Origin: an uncultured Clostridia bacterium
GTDB lineage: Bacteria > Bacillota > Clostridia > Christensenellales > Aristaeellaceae
Direction of reading: 5' to 3'
NCBI GenBank assembly: GCA_934643825.1
Contig: CAKUCW010000009.1
Span: forward strand, 1-64,000
Length of the DNA stretch: 64,000 bases
Shown: one piece after another, positions 49,627 through 59,431 of the stretch
How positions within the stretch are numbered: the first letter of the stretch is position 1
How the letters are laid out: the number at the start of each line of letters is the position of its first letter
Translations under genes and position numbers: made by a program
The notes under the pieces: model-generated
What the model saw: only the letters and a program-made list of their open reading frames with translations
Told to the model about the DNA's origin: nothing
Database searches by the model: none

Positions 49627-51843
49627 TCACAAGTCCATGATCTGCTTCAGACGCCAGCAGAGTGCGCTGTAACGCCGGCGGGTGTTGACGTTGGCAATCA
49701 TCTGTTCGATGGCGCTTTCCCGTCCGACGATCATCACCATGCGGCGTGCGCGGGTTACGGCGGTATAAAACAGGTTTCGCGTCAGCAGCATCGGCGGGCC
49801 GCCGACGGCGGGCATGACGACGACGGGGAATTCGCTGCCCTGACTCTTGTGAACGGAGATGCAGTATGCCAGCTCCAAATCGTCCACATCGCCGCCTTCA
49901 TAGGTTGCCGTTCGCTCGTCATCGAATTGGACTTCCATGACATGCTCCTGCGGGTCGATCAGGGTGACAAAGCCGATATCTCCGTTGAAAACGCCCTGAC
50001 CGTCCTCGATGCCGATTGCGCCGTCTTTCTTCCATTTAAGTTGATAGTTGTTGCGGGTCTGCATGACCTTGTCGCCCTCGCGGAAGGTCGTGTCGCCGCG
50101 AACGCGTTCGTGCTTATCGGGCGAGGGCGGGTTAAATTCAGCCTGAAGCAGCTGATTGAGCATCCATACGCCGCATTCGCCTTTTTTTGTCGGGGAAAGC
50201 ACCTGCATCTGCCGCACGGGATCAAGCCCGAGAAAGCCGGGCAGCCTCGTCGAACAGAGCGCGACAATGCGCTTGGCGGCATCGGAAGGGGAGAGGGCAC
50301 GCTCAAAGAAGAAATCGCTCCCTTTTGCATTCAGGCGCGGGGATTCGCCGCGGTTGATGCGGTGGGCGTTGTAGACGATCATACTCTTCTCGTCCTGACG
50401 GAAGATTTCGGTCAGGCGGACGGAGGGGATCACGCCGCTGTCCAGGATATCGCGCAGAACGTTGCCGGCGCCGACGCTGGGCAGCTGATCTGCGTCGCCG
50501 ACCATGATGAGCCGCGTACCCGGCACGAGCGCACGCAGGAGCGAACGCATCAGGAAGATATCGACCATGGACATTTCGTCGATAATCAGCGTATCGATTT
50601 CAAGCGGGTTATCCTGAGAGCGTGCAAAATCGCCTTCTTCGCCGCCGTATTCAAGCAGGCGGTGGAGCGTTTTGGCTTCCATGCCGCAGGCTTCGCTCAT
50701 GCGCTTGGCGGCGCGTCCCGTAGGGGCGGCGAGGGCGACATCGCCGTGTACGCTCAGCAGCTTGATGATACACTTGATGATGGTCGTTTTTCCCGTGCCG
50801 GGTCCGCCGGTGATGACAGTCATGCCGTGCGTGACGGCGGTTTCGATGGCTTGCCGCTGCTGGGCGTGGAAGGCGATGCCTTCGATGCGTTCCAGCTCAT
50901 CGATCTGCGCGGTTAAATCGGAAGCCATGCTGTCGGGCATGGCGTCGATCATTTCGCGGAGCCTGCGGGCAACCTCGCTTTCCGCCCGATAGGTGGAGGG
51001 AAGATACAGGGCGATGACCTCTTCGCCGTCGTCGCCGGGAAGAATCTGGGCAGAAATATCGTGCGAAAGAATCAGGTTGTCAATGGTGCGGTCGATGGAG
51101 TCCGCGTCGTTGCCGAGAAGGCGCCGTGCGGCGAGCGCCAATTCCGGGCGAGGCAAATAACAGTGCCCCGCGCCGGCGGTCGCTTCCGACAGCGTGTATT
51201 TCACGCCTGCGCTCAGGCGATATTCGCTGGTTTGCTCGATGCCCAGCGACGCGGCGATGCGGTCGGCGGTTTTAAAGCCGATGCCTTCCACGTCCTCCAC
51301 CAGCCGATAGGGGTTGCGCGTGATGACCTGACGGACGTTTTCACCGTAACGCTTATAGATTTTAACTGCCAGCGAGGGCGTCACGCCGTAGCTTTGCAGA
51401 AAGACCATCGCCTCGCGCTGCTGCGCCTGTTCGGCATAGCTTTCCTGAATCATCTGCGCACGCTTTTTCCCGATGCCCGGGACATCCAGCAGCTTTTCCG
51501 GCTGCGAGTAGAGAACATCCAGCGTTTCCTCACCAAAAGCGCGGATCAGCAGCTTTGCCGTCGCCGGTCCGATGCCGCGGATCATGCCGCTGGAGAGATA
51601 TTTTTCAATGCCGGACAGGGTTGTCGGCTTTTCGATCTCGATGCTCTGCACCTTGATCTGCCTGCCGTATACCGGATGCTCCGTCCAGTCGCCGGTGATG
51701 CGCAGCTTTTCGCCCGAGGCAATCGGCGGCATGATGCCTACGGCGGATACGCGTGATTTTCCGGCTTTGACGACCAGAACGGTATACCCGTTTTCCTCGT
51801 TTCGGAATACCGTTTCGTCGGCAAAAGCTTCGATAATTTCCAT
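49627..51843 (-). CDS. recD2: ATP-dependent RecD2 DNA helicase
   Basis: RecD2 is a 5'-3' SF1B helicase that works without RecBC. The 738-residue protein has the family's N-terminal region with helix-hairpin-helix motifs (IRGIGPATAKLL ~89, VPGIGKKRA ~121, VEGIGFKTADRIA ~186). The helicase motifs follow: I TGGPGTGKTTIIK (~343), II IDEMSMVD (~423), III VGDADQLPSVGAGN (~450), and the C-terminal VHKSQGSEFPVVV and TAVTRAR. GGAGGATACGCTGGC precedes ATG 51843. It leads a minus-strand unit with comFC, divergent from the division cluster. Confidence 0.95.
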   Translation of the reverse strand: MEIIEAFADETVFRNEENGYTVLVVKAGKSRVSAVGIMPPIASGEKLRITGDWTEHPVYGRQIKVQSIEIEKPTTLSGIEKYLSSGMIRGIGPATAKLLIRAFGEETLDVLYSQPEKLLDVPGIGKKRAQMIQESYAEQAQQREAMVFLQSYGVTPSLAVKIYKRYGENVRQVITRNPYRLVEDVEGIGFKTADRIAASLGIEQTSEYRLSAGVKYTLSEATAGAGHCYLPRPELALAARRLLGNDADSIDRTIDNLILSHDISAQILPGDDGEEVIALYLPSTYRAESEVARRLREMIDAMPDSMASDLTAQIDELERIEGIAFHAQQRQAIETAVTHGMTVITGGPGTGKTTIIKCIIKLLSVHGDVALAAPTGRAAKRMSEACGMEAKTLHRLLEYGGEEGDFARSQDNPLEIDTLIIDEMSMVDIFLMRSLLRALVPGTRLIMVGDADQLPSVGAGNVLRDILDSGVIPSVRLTEIFRQDEKSMIVYNAHRINRGESPRLNAKGSDFFFERALSPSDAAKRIVALCSTRLPGFLGLDPVRQMQVLSPTKKGECGVWMLNQLLQAEFNPPSPDKHERVRGDTTFREGDKVMQTRNNYQLKWKKDGAIGIEDGQGVFNGDIGFVTLIDPQEHVMEVQFDDERTATYEGGDVDDLELAYCISVHKSQGSEFPVVVMPAVGGPPMLLTRNLFYTAVTRARRMVMIVGRESAIEQMIANVNTRRRYSALCWRLKQIMDL

Positions 51844-52001
51844 GCCAGCGTATCCTCCTTATGTGCAATAAAACTATTATACACGCCTTGAAGCAAAAAG
51901 AAAAGAGGAACGCGGGAGAGTATATATGACGGCAGTTGGCTTTTGTTACGCAATTGTTACACACTTTTTGACGATTTAGCAAATTCTTCATCCCCCAGAG
52001 C

Positions 52002-52032
52002 TTGAAAAGTGGAGGAAAATGGTGTAAAGTAT
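52002..52032 (+). promoter_or_regulatory. Promoter with MraZ boxes at the start of the division cluster
   Basis: TTGAAA (52002-52007), 17 bases, then TAAAGT (52025-52030). Three repeats with exactly 10-base periodicity overlap it: AAAGTGG (52006), AAAATGG (52016) and AAAGTAT (52026), with a weaker GAAAGGG at 52037. Evenly phased GTGG-type repeats are the known binding site of MraZ, so the cluster is probably autoregulated by its first gene. Confidence 0.8.
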
Positions 52033-52081
52033 CTAGGAAAGGGTGTAATGTGGTTGAATTGGGGAAGGAGGGATGTGCAGC

Positions 52082-52534
52082 ATGGCTCATTTGGCGTTTT
52101 CCGGTTCGTTTAACCACTCGCTGGATGGCAAGGGTCGCGCAATCATCCCTACCTCTTTCAGAGAAGCTTTGGGAGAAAACTTTACCCTGACCATCAACCC
52201 CACCAAGACGGCTGTTGCCATTTACCCTCAGGCGGAATGGGAACATCAGCTCGAACGGTTTTCACGCATCAATCCGATGGATAGGATCGGTTTACAATAT
52301 GAGCGCTACCTGATGAGCGTCTCTTTTTCCGGAAACAGCATGGATACGCAGGGGCGTGTTCTGATTCCCGCAAAGCTCCGTACCAAGATCGGGCTGACAC
52401 GGGACATTGTCTTTGTAGGCATGAATGACTATATCGAAATATGGGATGCGGAAGTCTACGCGAAGATGGAAGAGGAAATCGAGGAGAATTTCGATTCCGT
52501 GTTCGATTATGTTTACGAAAAATATCCTTCTTAA
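52082..52534 (+). CDS. mraZ: Transcriptional regulator MraZ
   Basis: MraZ is a ring-shaped AbrB-fold DNA-binding protein that regulates the division and cell-wall cluster. The 150-residue protein has two copies of the family module: FSGSFNHSLDGKGRAIIPTS (~5-24) and SFSGNSMDTQGRVLIPAKLR (~79-98). ATG 52082 is ten bases after GGAGGG; ATG 52073 is immediately next to that site and too close. Binding boxes lie in its own promoter. The gene normally downstream, rsmH, is absent here. Confidence 0.95.
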   Translation: MAHLAFSGSFNHSLDGKGRAIIPTSFREALGENFTLTINPTKTAVAIYPQAEWEHQLERFSRINPMDRIGLQYERYLMSVSFSGNSMDTQGRVLIPAKLRTKIGLTRDIVFVGMNDYIEIWDAEVYAKMEEEIEENFDSVFDYVYEKYPS

Positions 52535-52609
52535 CCGCGAGGCGCGGGCATAGATACTCATGAAGAACGGAAACCTTTACGGTTCTTGACGGAAAGGCGG
52601 GTGAATAGA

Positions 52610-53302
52610 ATGTTGACAAGCACAAAGAACATGCGCTCAAGTCACGGCAGATATGTCAGCGCGGGCTATGCCTCCAAGGACAAAGAACGGGATGCCCGTC
52701 TGTATATCGCTTCTGAACCCGCCGGCTCCGCAAGGGACAACCTGCGCGACATGAACAAGGCAGGATACCGCACCGAGCGTCCGTGGCGCGAAACGCCCAC
52801 GCCTGTTTTTGAATCAGAGCCGATCCGAAAGGAAACGGGGACTAAAAATACCCGCTATGTGCCCAAGAAAAAGAGCAGGCGTCAGCTTGGTTTTATTGAC
52901 AGGCTGCTGCTGGAAGCACAGCGGGATCGAAAGGGTGTCGCTGCCTGTATCGTGTTTTTTGCGCTGATGCTGACCATGACGGCGGTCTGGGGACAGAAAG
53001 TCGTCGATGGCGTCAACATTCAGCGCGATATCCAGAGCTATCAGGACAGGACGATCAGCCTGCAAAGGGAAAACGAAAAGCTCAGCCAGCAGCTTGAGAT
53101 TGCGGAAAACGGTGAACGGATCCGCAATCTGGCGCAGAACGAGCTGGGCATGCTGCGCCGCGAGCGGGCACAGACCGAGACGATCTACATTCATGCGCCG
53201 GAAAAGCAGGCGCAGGAGGAGTCACAGGAAACCATGCAGACCCGTATGGATATCCTCGATTTCCTGTTGGGTCTGCTGAACGTGTTTCATATTGGAGAGT
53301 GA
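52610..53302 (+). CDS. ftsL: FtsL/DivIC-like division protein with long N-terminal extension
   Basis: The 230-residue protein has a long basic, probably disordered N-terminus (~1-110), one membrane helix (VAACIVFFALMLTMTAVWG, ~117-135) and an extracytoplasmic coiled coil (RDIQSYQDRTISLQRENEKL, ~142-165), then a short tail. Position between mraZ and the penicillin-binding protein and this topology identify it as FtsL/DivIC-like; such proteins bridge DivIB/FtsQ and FtsW-FtsI and activate septal synthesis. The extension is longer than the usual 30-60 residues. Sequence in the soluble part is not diagnostic. ATG 52610 follows AAAGGCGG. Confidence 0.82.
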   Translation: MLTSTKNMRSSHGRYVSAGYASKDKERDARLYIASEPAGSARDNLRDMNKAGYRTERPWRETPTPVFESEPIRKETGTKNTRYVPKKKSRRQLGFIDRLLLEAQRDRKGVAACIVFFALMLTMTAVWGQKVVDGVNIQRDIQSYQDRTISLQRENEKLSQQLEIAENGERIRNLAQNELGMLRRERAQTETIYIHAPEKQAQEESQETMQTRMDILDFLLGLLNVFHIGE

Positions 53303-53308
53303 GAGGGC

Positions 53309-55432
53309 TTGCGTTCACCGGGAGCCACCGTACGAAAGCGGCTGGTTTTGCTGATGGGCGTTTTCTTTCTCCTCTTTCTTTGCGTTTGCGCAAGACTTGT
53401 TGAGCTGCAAATTTTTCGGCAGAAAGAGCTGACGGCGCGTGGCGTGAGCCAGTGGACGCGCAGCGGCGTCGTTGCGGCGAGAAGAGGAGATATCGTCGAT
53501 ACAAACGGCAGGCTGCTGGCGCAGTCCGTGACGAGCTTCATCCTGACAGCCAGACCGAGGGATGTCCGAAATGTGCAGGCGCTGGCGGATGTGCTGGAGC
53601 GGGAGCTGGGGCTGAACGGCGAAAAGGTCGCCGCGAAGCTTTCGGGGAGCAAGGCGGCGTCCGTTACGCTTGCGCGTCAGGTTTCGCGAGAGGATGCGGA
53701 TCGGCTTCGAGCCATCCGGCAGGATGCCGAAAATCCGGATTCCGACGCCTTAATTGGAATAACATTTGACGAAGACGCCAGTAGATGGTATCCTATGGGT
53801 AGCCTGTTGGCGCAGGTTCTGGGTCTTTGCAACGTGGACGGCGAAGGACAGAGCGGACTTGAACTGAAATATGACGATATTCTGGCAGGAAAACCGGGCA
53901 GAATCGTGACGGAAGTGGATGCGCGTGCGCGGACGCTTCCGGATGGCGTCACGCTCTATATTCCTGCCGAGCAGGGCAATACGCTGCGGCTGACCATCGA
54001 CAGAGATGTTCAGGCGGCGGTTGAGCGTGCCGTGCGCGAATGCGCACAGGTGAACGAAGCGCTGAGCGTACAGGCGATTGCGATGGATGTCAATACGGGC
54101 GCGGTGCTTGCGATGGCGATGTATCCGACCTATGACCCGCAGAATCCGCCGCGAGAGGATCTGGAAAAGCTCAACGAGCTGATGCGCCTGACCGTGCTGA
54201 GCGATGTCTATGAGCCGGGCTCGACGTTTAAGATGCTGACTGCCGCAGCAGCGATCGACTGCGGCGCGACGAATCCTCAGGAAGGGTTTTACTGTTCGGG
54301 AAAGATTACGGTGGACGGCAGCACGGTTCGGTGCTGGGGTGCGCCGCATGGGGCGGAAACCATGGCGCGTGCGCTGGAAAATTCCTGCAACCCGGTTTTT
54401 ACGCAGATTGCGCTCAGACTGGGCAGCGAACGGTTTTATCAATATCTGCATGTCTTCGGACTCGGAAGCCGGACGGGAATCGATTTATACGGCGAAGCCG
54501 CGGGCATACTGATCGGGCAGAGCCGCGTGAAGAACGTCGATTTGGCGCGGATCGGTTTCGGTCAGAGCGTCGCGGTCACGCCGATTCAGATGATTACGGC
54601 GGCGTGCGCGGTGGTCAACGGCGGGCGGTTGATGAAGCCTTATCTGGTGGAGGCGATTGAGGACAGCGAAGGCGCTGTGATCTCAAAAACCAGCCCAACG
54701 GTGGTTGCAACGCCCATTTCCGCGGCGACCAGCGCGACGATGCGCAGGCTTTTGTATGGCGTCGTGGAGAACGGGGGCGGAAAGAACGCAAAAATAAGCG
54801 GATGGTCGGTCGGAGGAAAGACCGGCACGGCACAGATATACAAAAACGGACGGATCGAATCGAATTTGCATATCGGATCTTTTGTGGGCTTCGCGCCGGC
54901 GGAAAATCCGAAGGTTGCGCTGCTGGTTACGGTCAACGAGGCGCAGGTTAAGCCGGATTACGGCGGAACGACCGCCGCGCCTTTTGCCGCACAGATTTTC
55001 AGCGAAATCCTGCCGCTGCTCGGCGTTCCCAAGACGGATGGCAGCGCGAAAGCCGCGCATGTCACCATGCCGAACGTGACCGGGATGGACGTGCGCGACG
55101 CAAAGGCGATTCTCCGGGAGCTGGGTCTGGATGCTGTGACGGACGGCACAAACCCGAACGTGACCGGGCAGCTTCCGCCCGCGGGGACGGACGTGCAGGA
55201 AGGCTTCTGCGCGATGCTCTATGTGACGGGAGAGGAAGCGCCGAGCGCACAGGATTACGCACGCGTGCCGGATGTGATCGGAATGGGCATGCGGGAGTGC
55301 GCACAGACACTGAGAAAGAACGGATTTGAAATGAACGCGCAGGGCGATGGTCTTGCGGCCAGACAGAGCCCGGCAGGGGAAACATACGCCCCGGCGGGCA
55401 CACAGGTACTGGTGACGTTTGAAGTGCCGTAA
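53309..55432 (+). CDS. Class B penicillin-binding protein with two PASTA domains (FtsI/SpoVD-like)
   Basis: This septal or spore-cortex transpeptidase has 707 residues: a membrane anchor (~12-30), a PBP dimerisation domain (~45-215), and the transpeptidase domain with active-site Ser in PGSTFK (~305), SCN (~358) and KTGTAQ (~507). Two PASTA domains follow at the C-terminus (~583-640 and ~648-707, VPDVIGMGMREC). The PASTA pair resembles SpoVD, but with ftsW/spoVE and ftsZ in the same cluster it may serve vegetative division. The start is TTG 53309, seven bases after ftsL, with GAGAGG just upstream. Confidence 0.93.
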   Translation: MRSPGATVRKRLVLLMGVFFLLFLCVCARLVELQIFRQKELTARGVSQWTRSGVVAARRGDIVDTNGRLLAQSVTSFILTARPRDVRNVQALADVLERELGLNGEKVAAKLSGSKAASVTLARQVSREDADRLRAIRQDAENPDSDALIGITFDEDASRWYPMGSLLAQVLGLCNVDGEGQSGLELKYDDILAGKPGRIVTEVDARARTLPDGVTLYIPAEQGNTLRLTIDRDVQAAVERAVRECAQVNEALSVQAIAMDVNTGAVLAMAMYPTYDPQNPPREDLEKLNELMRLTVLSDVYEPGSTFKMLTAAAAIDCGATNPQEGFYCSGKITVDGSTVRCWGAPHGAETMARALENSCNPVFTQIALRLGSERFYQYLHVFGLGSRTGIDLYGEAAGILIGQSRVKNVDLARIGFGQSVAVTPIQMITAACAVVNGGRLMKPYLVEAIEDSEGAVISKTSPTVVATPISAATSATMRRLLYGVVENGGGKNAKISGWSVGGKTGTAQIYKNGRIESNLHIGSFVGFAPAENPKVALLVTVNEAQVKPDYGGTTAAPFAAQIFSEILPLLGVPKTDGSAKAAHVTMPNVTGMDVRDAKAILRELGLDAVTDGTNPNVTGQLPPAGTDVQEGFCAMLYVTGEEAPSAQDYARVPDVIGMGMRECAQTLRKNGFEMNAQGDGLAARQSPAGETYAPAGTQVLVTFEVP

Positions 55433-55486
55433 GGCACGATAGCGCCCAACGGCGCAAAGCACAACCACAACATTGGAGGAATGACG

Positions 55487-56971
55487 ATGAACCTTGAACA
55501 ATTGACGGAAGGCATGCCGGAGCTGGTCGAAATTACGGGCAATGCGCAGACGGAAATCAAGACGCTGACGGCGGATTCGCGTGCAAAATGTGACAACGGC
55601 CTGTTTTTCTGCATCCGGGGCGGCAAGGTCGATGCGCATGATTTCGCGCCGCAGGCGGTGGAAAACGGATGCTGTGCGCTGGTTGTAGAGCGCAAACTGG
55701 AGATCGACTGTCCGCAGGTGGTTGTGACCGATGTACGCGCCGCCATGACGCGCATCGCCAGCGCGTTCAACGGGCATCCCGAGCGGAGAATGAAGCTCGT
55801 CGGCGTTACCGGAACGAAGGGCAAGACGACCACGACCTATCTGTTCAAGAGCATCATCGAAAGCGCGGGCATGCGCTGCGGCATTATCGGCACGACCGGC
55901 TGCATCGCGGGAAAGACGAAGCTGCCCAGCCATTTGACGACGCCGGATCCGATCGAGATGTTCGAGATTCTGCGCATCATGGCGGACGCGGGCGTGGAAG
56001 TCGTCTGCATGGAGGTTTCTGCGCACGCGCTGTATCTGCGCAAGCTGGTCGGCGTCGTCTTTGAGGCGGCGGCTTACACCAACCTGTCGCAGGATCATCT
56101 GGACTTCTTCGGCACGATGGATCATTATTTCGCGGCGAAAAAGATGCTCTTCTCGAACAACATGACGCGCAACGCCGCGGTCAATGTCGATGAAGAAACG
56201 GCGCAGGCGGTTTGCGAGAGCCTGACCTGCCCGCTGCTGACCTATGGCATCAGCGGCAAGGCGGATCTGTTTGCGCGTGATATTGAAATCACGGAAACGG
56301 GCGTCTCCTTCACCATCAGCCTGCGCAATCTGCATGCGGAGCGCATTCACCTGCTGCTGACCGGCATGTTCAACGTGTATAATGCGCTGGCAGCCGCAGC
56401 GTGCGCACTCATCCTCGGTGTTCAGCTGGAGGATATCAAAAAGGGTCTTGAGTCGGTCGTCAGCGTGCCGGGACGTGTGGAAATGCTCAAAACGCAGACG
56501 CCGTATCGCATGATTCTGGATTACAGCCATTCTCCGGACGCGCTGGAAAACATCCTGCGCACGGTGCGCGAGTTCTGCCGCGGACGCATTATTCTGGTCT
56601 TCGGATGCGGCGGCGACCGCGACAAGGGCAAACGCCCGATGATGGGCGAAATCGCGGGCAGACTGTCCGATTACGCCATTTTGACCAGCGATAACCCGCG
56701 CAAAGAGGATCCGATGGCGATTCTGGCGGCGATTGAAAAGGGAATCAAGCCCACGGGTGCAAAGTATGAAGTGATCGAGAACCGACGCGATGCGATTCGT
56801 CAGGCGATGGAGATGGCGGTTGGCGGCGATATCATCGTTCTGGCGGGCAAGGGACACGAAACCTATCAGGATATCGGCGGTGTCAAGCATCCGTTTGACG
56901 AGAAGGTCATCGTCGCCGAACTGCTGGAAGAGATCGCCAAGGAGAACTGCGCGAATAAATCGGAGGATTGA
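55487..56971 (+). CDS. murE: UDP-MurNAc-tripeptide ligase MurE (meso-diaminopimelate type)
   Basis: MurE adds the third residue of the peptidoglycan stem. The 494-residue protein has the Mur ligase ATP motif GTKGKTTTTY (~107-116), MEVSAHAL (~172), YSHSPDALENIL (~345) and FGCGGDRDKGKRPMM (~370). The signature DNPRKEDP (~405) is that of meso-diaminopimelate-adding enzymes, whereas Lys-adding enzymes have a different motif, so this cell wall should contain mDAP. ATG 55487 is seven bases after GGAGG; ATG 55481 is too close. murF does not follow, as it usually would. Confidence 0.95.
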   Translation: MNLEQLTEGMPELVEITGNAQTEIKTLTADSRAKCDNGLFFCIRGGKVDAHDFAPQAVENGCCALVVERKLEIDCPQVVVTDVRAAMTRIASAFNGHPERRMKLVGVTGTKGKTTTTYLFKSIIESAGMRCGIIGTTGCIAGKTKLPSHLTTPDPIEMFEILRIMADAGVEVVCMEVSAHALYLRKLVGVVFEAAAYTNLSQDHLDFFGTMDHYFAAKKMLFSNNMTRNAAVNVDEETAQAVCESLTCPLLTYGISGKADLFARDIEITETGVSFTISLRNLHAERIHLLLTGMFNVYNALAAAACALILGVQLEDIKKGLESVVSVPGRVEMLKTQTPYRMILDYSHSPDALENILRTVREFCRGRIILVFGCGGDRDKGKRPMMGEIAGRLSDYAILTSDNPRKEDPMAILAAIEKGIKPTGAKYEVIENRRDAIRQAMEMAVGGDIIVLAGKGHETYQDIGGVKHPFDEKVIVAELLEEIAKENCANKSED

Positions 56972-56976
56972 AGATC

Positions 56977-57948
56977 ATGCAAAGGATGATGATAACCCTG
57001 CTGATGGCGTTTGCCGTCGGCATTGTGCTGGGCAAACTGATGCTGCCGGTGCTGCACAAGCTCAAGTTTGGTCAGAATATCTATGAGCTTGCGCCGGAAG
57101 CGCACAAGAAAAAGCAGGGTACGCCGACGATGGGCGGATTGGTCATCGCGGGCGCGGCGATCATTGCGTCGCTGATCATGAATGATTACAGCCAGCCGCT
57201 CTGGCAGAATATGCTGCTGGCGATGCTGCTCATGGCGCTGGGCAACCTGTGCATCGGCTTTGCCGATGATATGACGAAGATCCGCCGCGGCAAAAACGGC
57301 GGTCTGACGCCCAAGCAGAAGATGGTCTTCCAGACGCTGCTGGCACTGGCGTTCTCCTGCTACTGCTATTTCCATCCGCAGGTGGGTCACGTCATCAAGG
57401 TGCCGTTCCTGCGCGTGGAGTGGGACTTGGGCATCTGGTATATCCCGGTCATGATGTTCATCATCGTCGGCACCACCAACAGCGCCAACCTGCTCGACGG
57501 TCTGGACGGACTGCTGACGAGCGTGTCGATGGTTGATTTTGCAACCCTTGCGGTGCTTTGCGGCGCGGCTTCCCTTGGAAGCCTGGGCGTGGGCTGCGCG
57601 GCGATGTGCGGCGCGTGCATGGCGTTCCTCTCCCGCAACGCCTATCCGGCGCAGATGTTCATGGGCGATACCGGCTCCATGTTCATCGGCGGCGCGGTGG
57701 TTGCCGCTGCCATGCTGCTGCGTCAGCCGCTGATTCTGGTGTTGATCGCGTTCTGGATGCTGATGAGCAGCCTGTCGGACATCATCCAGATCACCTATTT
57801 TAAGAAGACGCATGGCAAGCGCATCTTCAAGATGGCGCCGATTCATCATCACTTTGAGCTTTGCGGTATTCATGAAACGAAGATCGTGACCATGTATATG
57901 GTGACGACCGCCATCCTGTGTGTCATCACGCTGCTGGGCGTGCTGTAA
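56977..57948 (+). CDS. mraY: Phospho-MurNAc-pentapeptide translocase MraY
   Basis: MraY transfers phospho-MurNAc-pentapeptide to undecaprenyl phosphate, giving lipid I at the membrane. The 323-residue protein has about ten membrane helices and the signature blocks KKKQGTPTMGGL (~44-55), FADDMTK (~96, catalytic Asp pair), NSANLLDGLDGL (~170-181, catalytic Asp) and PIHHHFEL (~290). ATG 56977 is ten bases after CGGAGG and five bases after the murE stop; TTG 56968 touches the ribosome site. Confidence 0.96.
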   Translation: MQRMMITLLMAFAVGIVLGKLMLPVLHKLKFGQNIYELAPEAHKKKQGTPTMGGLVIAGAAIIASLIMNDYSQPLWQNMLLAMLLMALGNLCIGFADDMTKIRRGKNGGLTPKQKMVFQTLLALAFSCYCYFHPQVGHVIKVPFLRVEWDLGIWYIPVMMFIIVGTTNSANLLDGLDGLLTSVSMVDFATLAVLCGAASLGSLGVGCAAMCGACMAFLSRNAYPAQMFMGDTGSMFIGGAVVAAAMLLRQPLILVLIAFWMLMSSLSDIIQITYFKKTHGKRIFKMAPIHHHFELCGIHETKIVTMYMVTTAILCVITLLGVL

Positions 57949-57992
57949 AAATTTTCGGTTTTTGTAAAGAAAAAAACGGAGGCGAAAAAGCC

Positions 57993-59363
57993 ATGAGTAT
58001 GGACGTGAAAGACAAGCGTGTGCTGGTCTGCGGCATGGCGCGAAGCGGCATTGCGGCGGCAAAGTTGCTTTTGAATAAGGGTGCGCTGGTGACCATTACC
58101 GATACCAAGACGGAAAGCGATTTCGGCAGCGAACTGGATGAACTGCGCGTACCGGCATGCACCTTTGCGCTGGGACAGCAGGCGGATGGCTTGACGGCAG
58201 GTCAGGATATCATGGTCATCAGTCCGGGCATTGCGTGGGCAAAGCCTTTTGTGCAAAACGCGATTGCTCAGGGCGTTGAGGTCATCGGCGAGCTGGAACT
58301 GGGCGCGAGAATGAGCAACGGCACGTTGGTCGCCATCACCGGAACGAACGGCAAGACGACCACGACGACGCTGGTCGGCGAACTGTTCCGCGCAACGGGA
58401 CGCACAACGCATGTCGTCGGCAACATCGGCTATCCCATCACCGCGACGGCGGGCATCTCCAAAGAGGACGATGTGACCGTTGCGGAGGTGAGCAGCTATC
58501 AGTGCGAGGGCATCAGCCAGTTCCATCCGCATGTCGGCGCGGTGTTGAACATCACGGAGGATCACATCGTCCGTCATGGCTCGATGGAGGTCTATATCGC
58601 GATGAAGCGCCGGATCTTCCAGAGACAGACGGCGCATGATGTGGCAGTGTTCAACTACGACGACGCAACCTGCCGCGAGATGGCGAAGGGATTAAAGGCG
58701 CAGGTGGCATGGTTCTCCCGCAAGGAGAAGGTGCCTTATGGCGCGTATGTGTCCGAAGGATATATCGTTCTCAAGCTCGGTGAGGGCGAGCAGGCAGTCT
58801 GCCGCTGCGACGAGGTGTACATCCCGGGTCCGCATAACCTGGAAAATGCGCTGGCTGCCGTTGCGATCGCCGGCGTGATGGGCGTACCCTGCGAAACGAT
58901 GCGCGAGGTGCTGAAGACATTCAAGGGTGTCGAGCATCGCATTGAAACCGTCCGTGAGCTGCACGGCGTGACATGGATCAACGATTCCAAGGGAACGAAC
59001 GTCGATTCCACGCAGAAGGCGATTGCGACGATGAAGAAGCCGACGGTGCTGATTCTCGGCGGAAGCGATAAGAAGGTTTCTTTTGATCCTCTTGCCAAGA
59101 GCATTGCAGAGGCGCCGCTGATCGAGCATTGCGTGCTTATCGGCGATACGGCGAATCAGATCAAGGATGCGCTCGACCGCGTGGGCTACACGGCGTACAC
59201 GATGACGGGATATGACTTTGACCTGTGCATCAAAACCTGCGTCGAGCTGGCAAAAGAGGGCGGAAATGTGCTGCTCTCCCCGGCATGCGCAAGCTTTGAC
59301 ATGTTTACCGATTACGAGAACCGCGGAAAGATATTCAAGGAAAAGGTCATGGCGCTTGAATAA
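57993..59363 (+). CDS. murD: UDP-MurNAc-L-Ala-D-Glu ligase MurD
   Basis: MurD adds D-glutamate to UDP-MurNAc-L-alanine. The 456-residue protein has the N-terminal nucleotide fold VLVCGMARSGIAAA (~11-24), SPGIAW (~76), the ATP motif ITGTNGKTTTTTLVGE (~114-129), EVSSYQ (~165), GPHNLENALAA (~280) and HRIETV with NDSKGTN (~317-335). CGGAGG with a 13-base gap to ATG 57993 sets the start; upstream frame belongs to mraY. ftsW follows after 68 bases. Confidence 0.96.
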   Translation: MSMDVKDKRVLVCGMARSGIAAAKLLLNKGALVTITDTKTESDFGSELDELRVPACTFALGQQADGLTAGQDIMVISPGIAWAKPFVQNAIAQGVEVIGELELGARMSNGTLVAITGTNGKTTTTTLVGELFRATGRTTHVVGNIGYPITATAGISKEDDVTVAEVSSYQCEGISQFHPHVGAVLNITEDHIVRHGSMEVYIAMKRRIFQRQTAHDVAVFNYDDATCREMAKGLKAQVAWFSRKEKVPYGAYVSEGYIVLKLGEGEQAVCRCDEVYIPGPHNLENALAAVAIAGVMGVPCETMREVLKTFKGVEHRIETVRELHGVTWINDSKGTNVDSTQKAIATMKKPTVLILGGSDKKVSFDPLAKSIAEAPLIEHCVLIGDTANQIKDALDRVGYTAYTMTGYDFDLCIKTCVELAKEGGNVLLSPACASFDMFTDYENRGKIFKEKVMALE

Positions 59364-59431
59364 AGCAGGCTTTTGACCGGCTGCAAAAGACGCTGAGGAC
59401 AGGAGGCGTCCAGCCGGAAAGGAGCGTCGCC

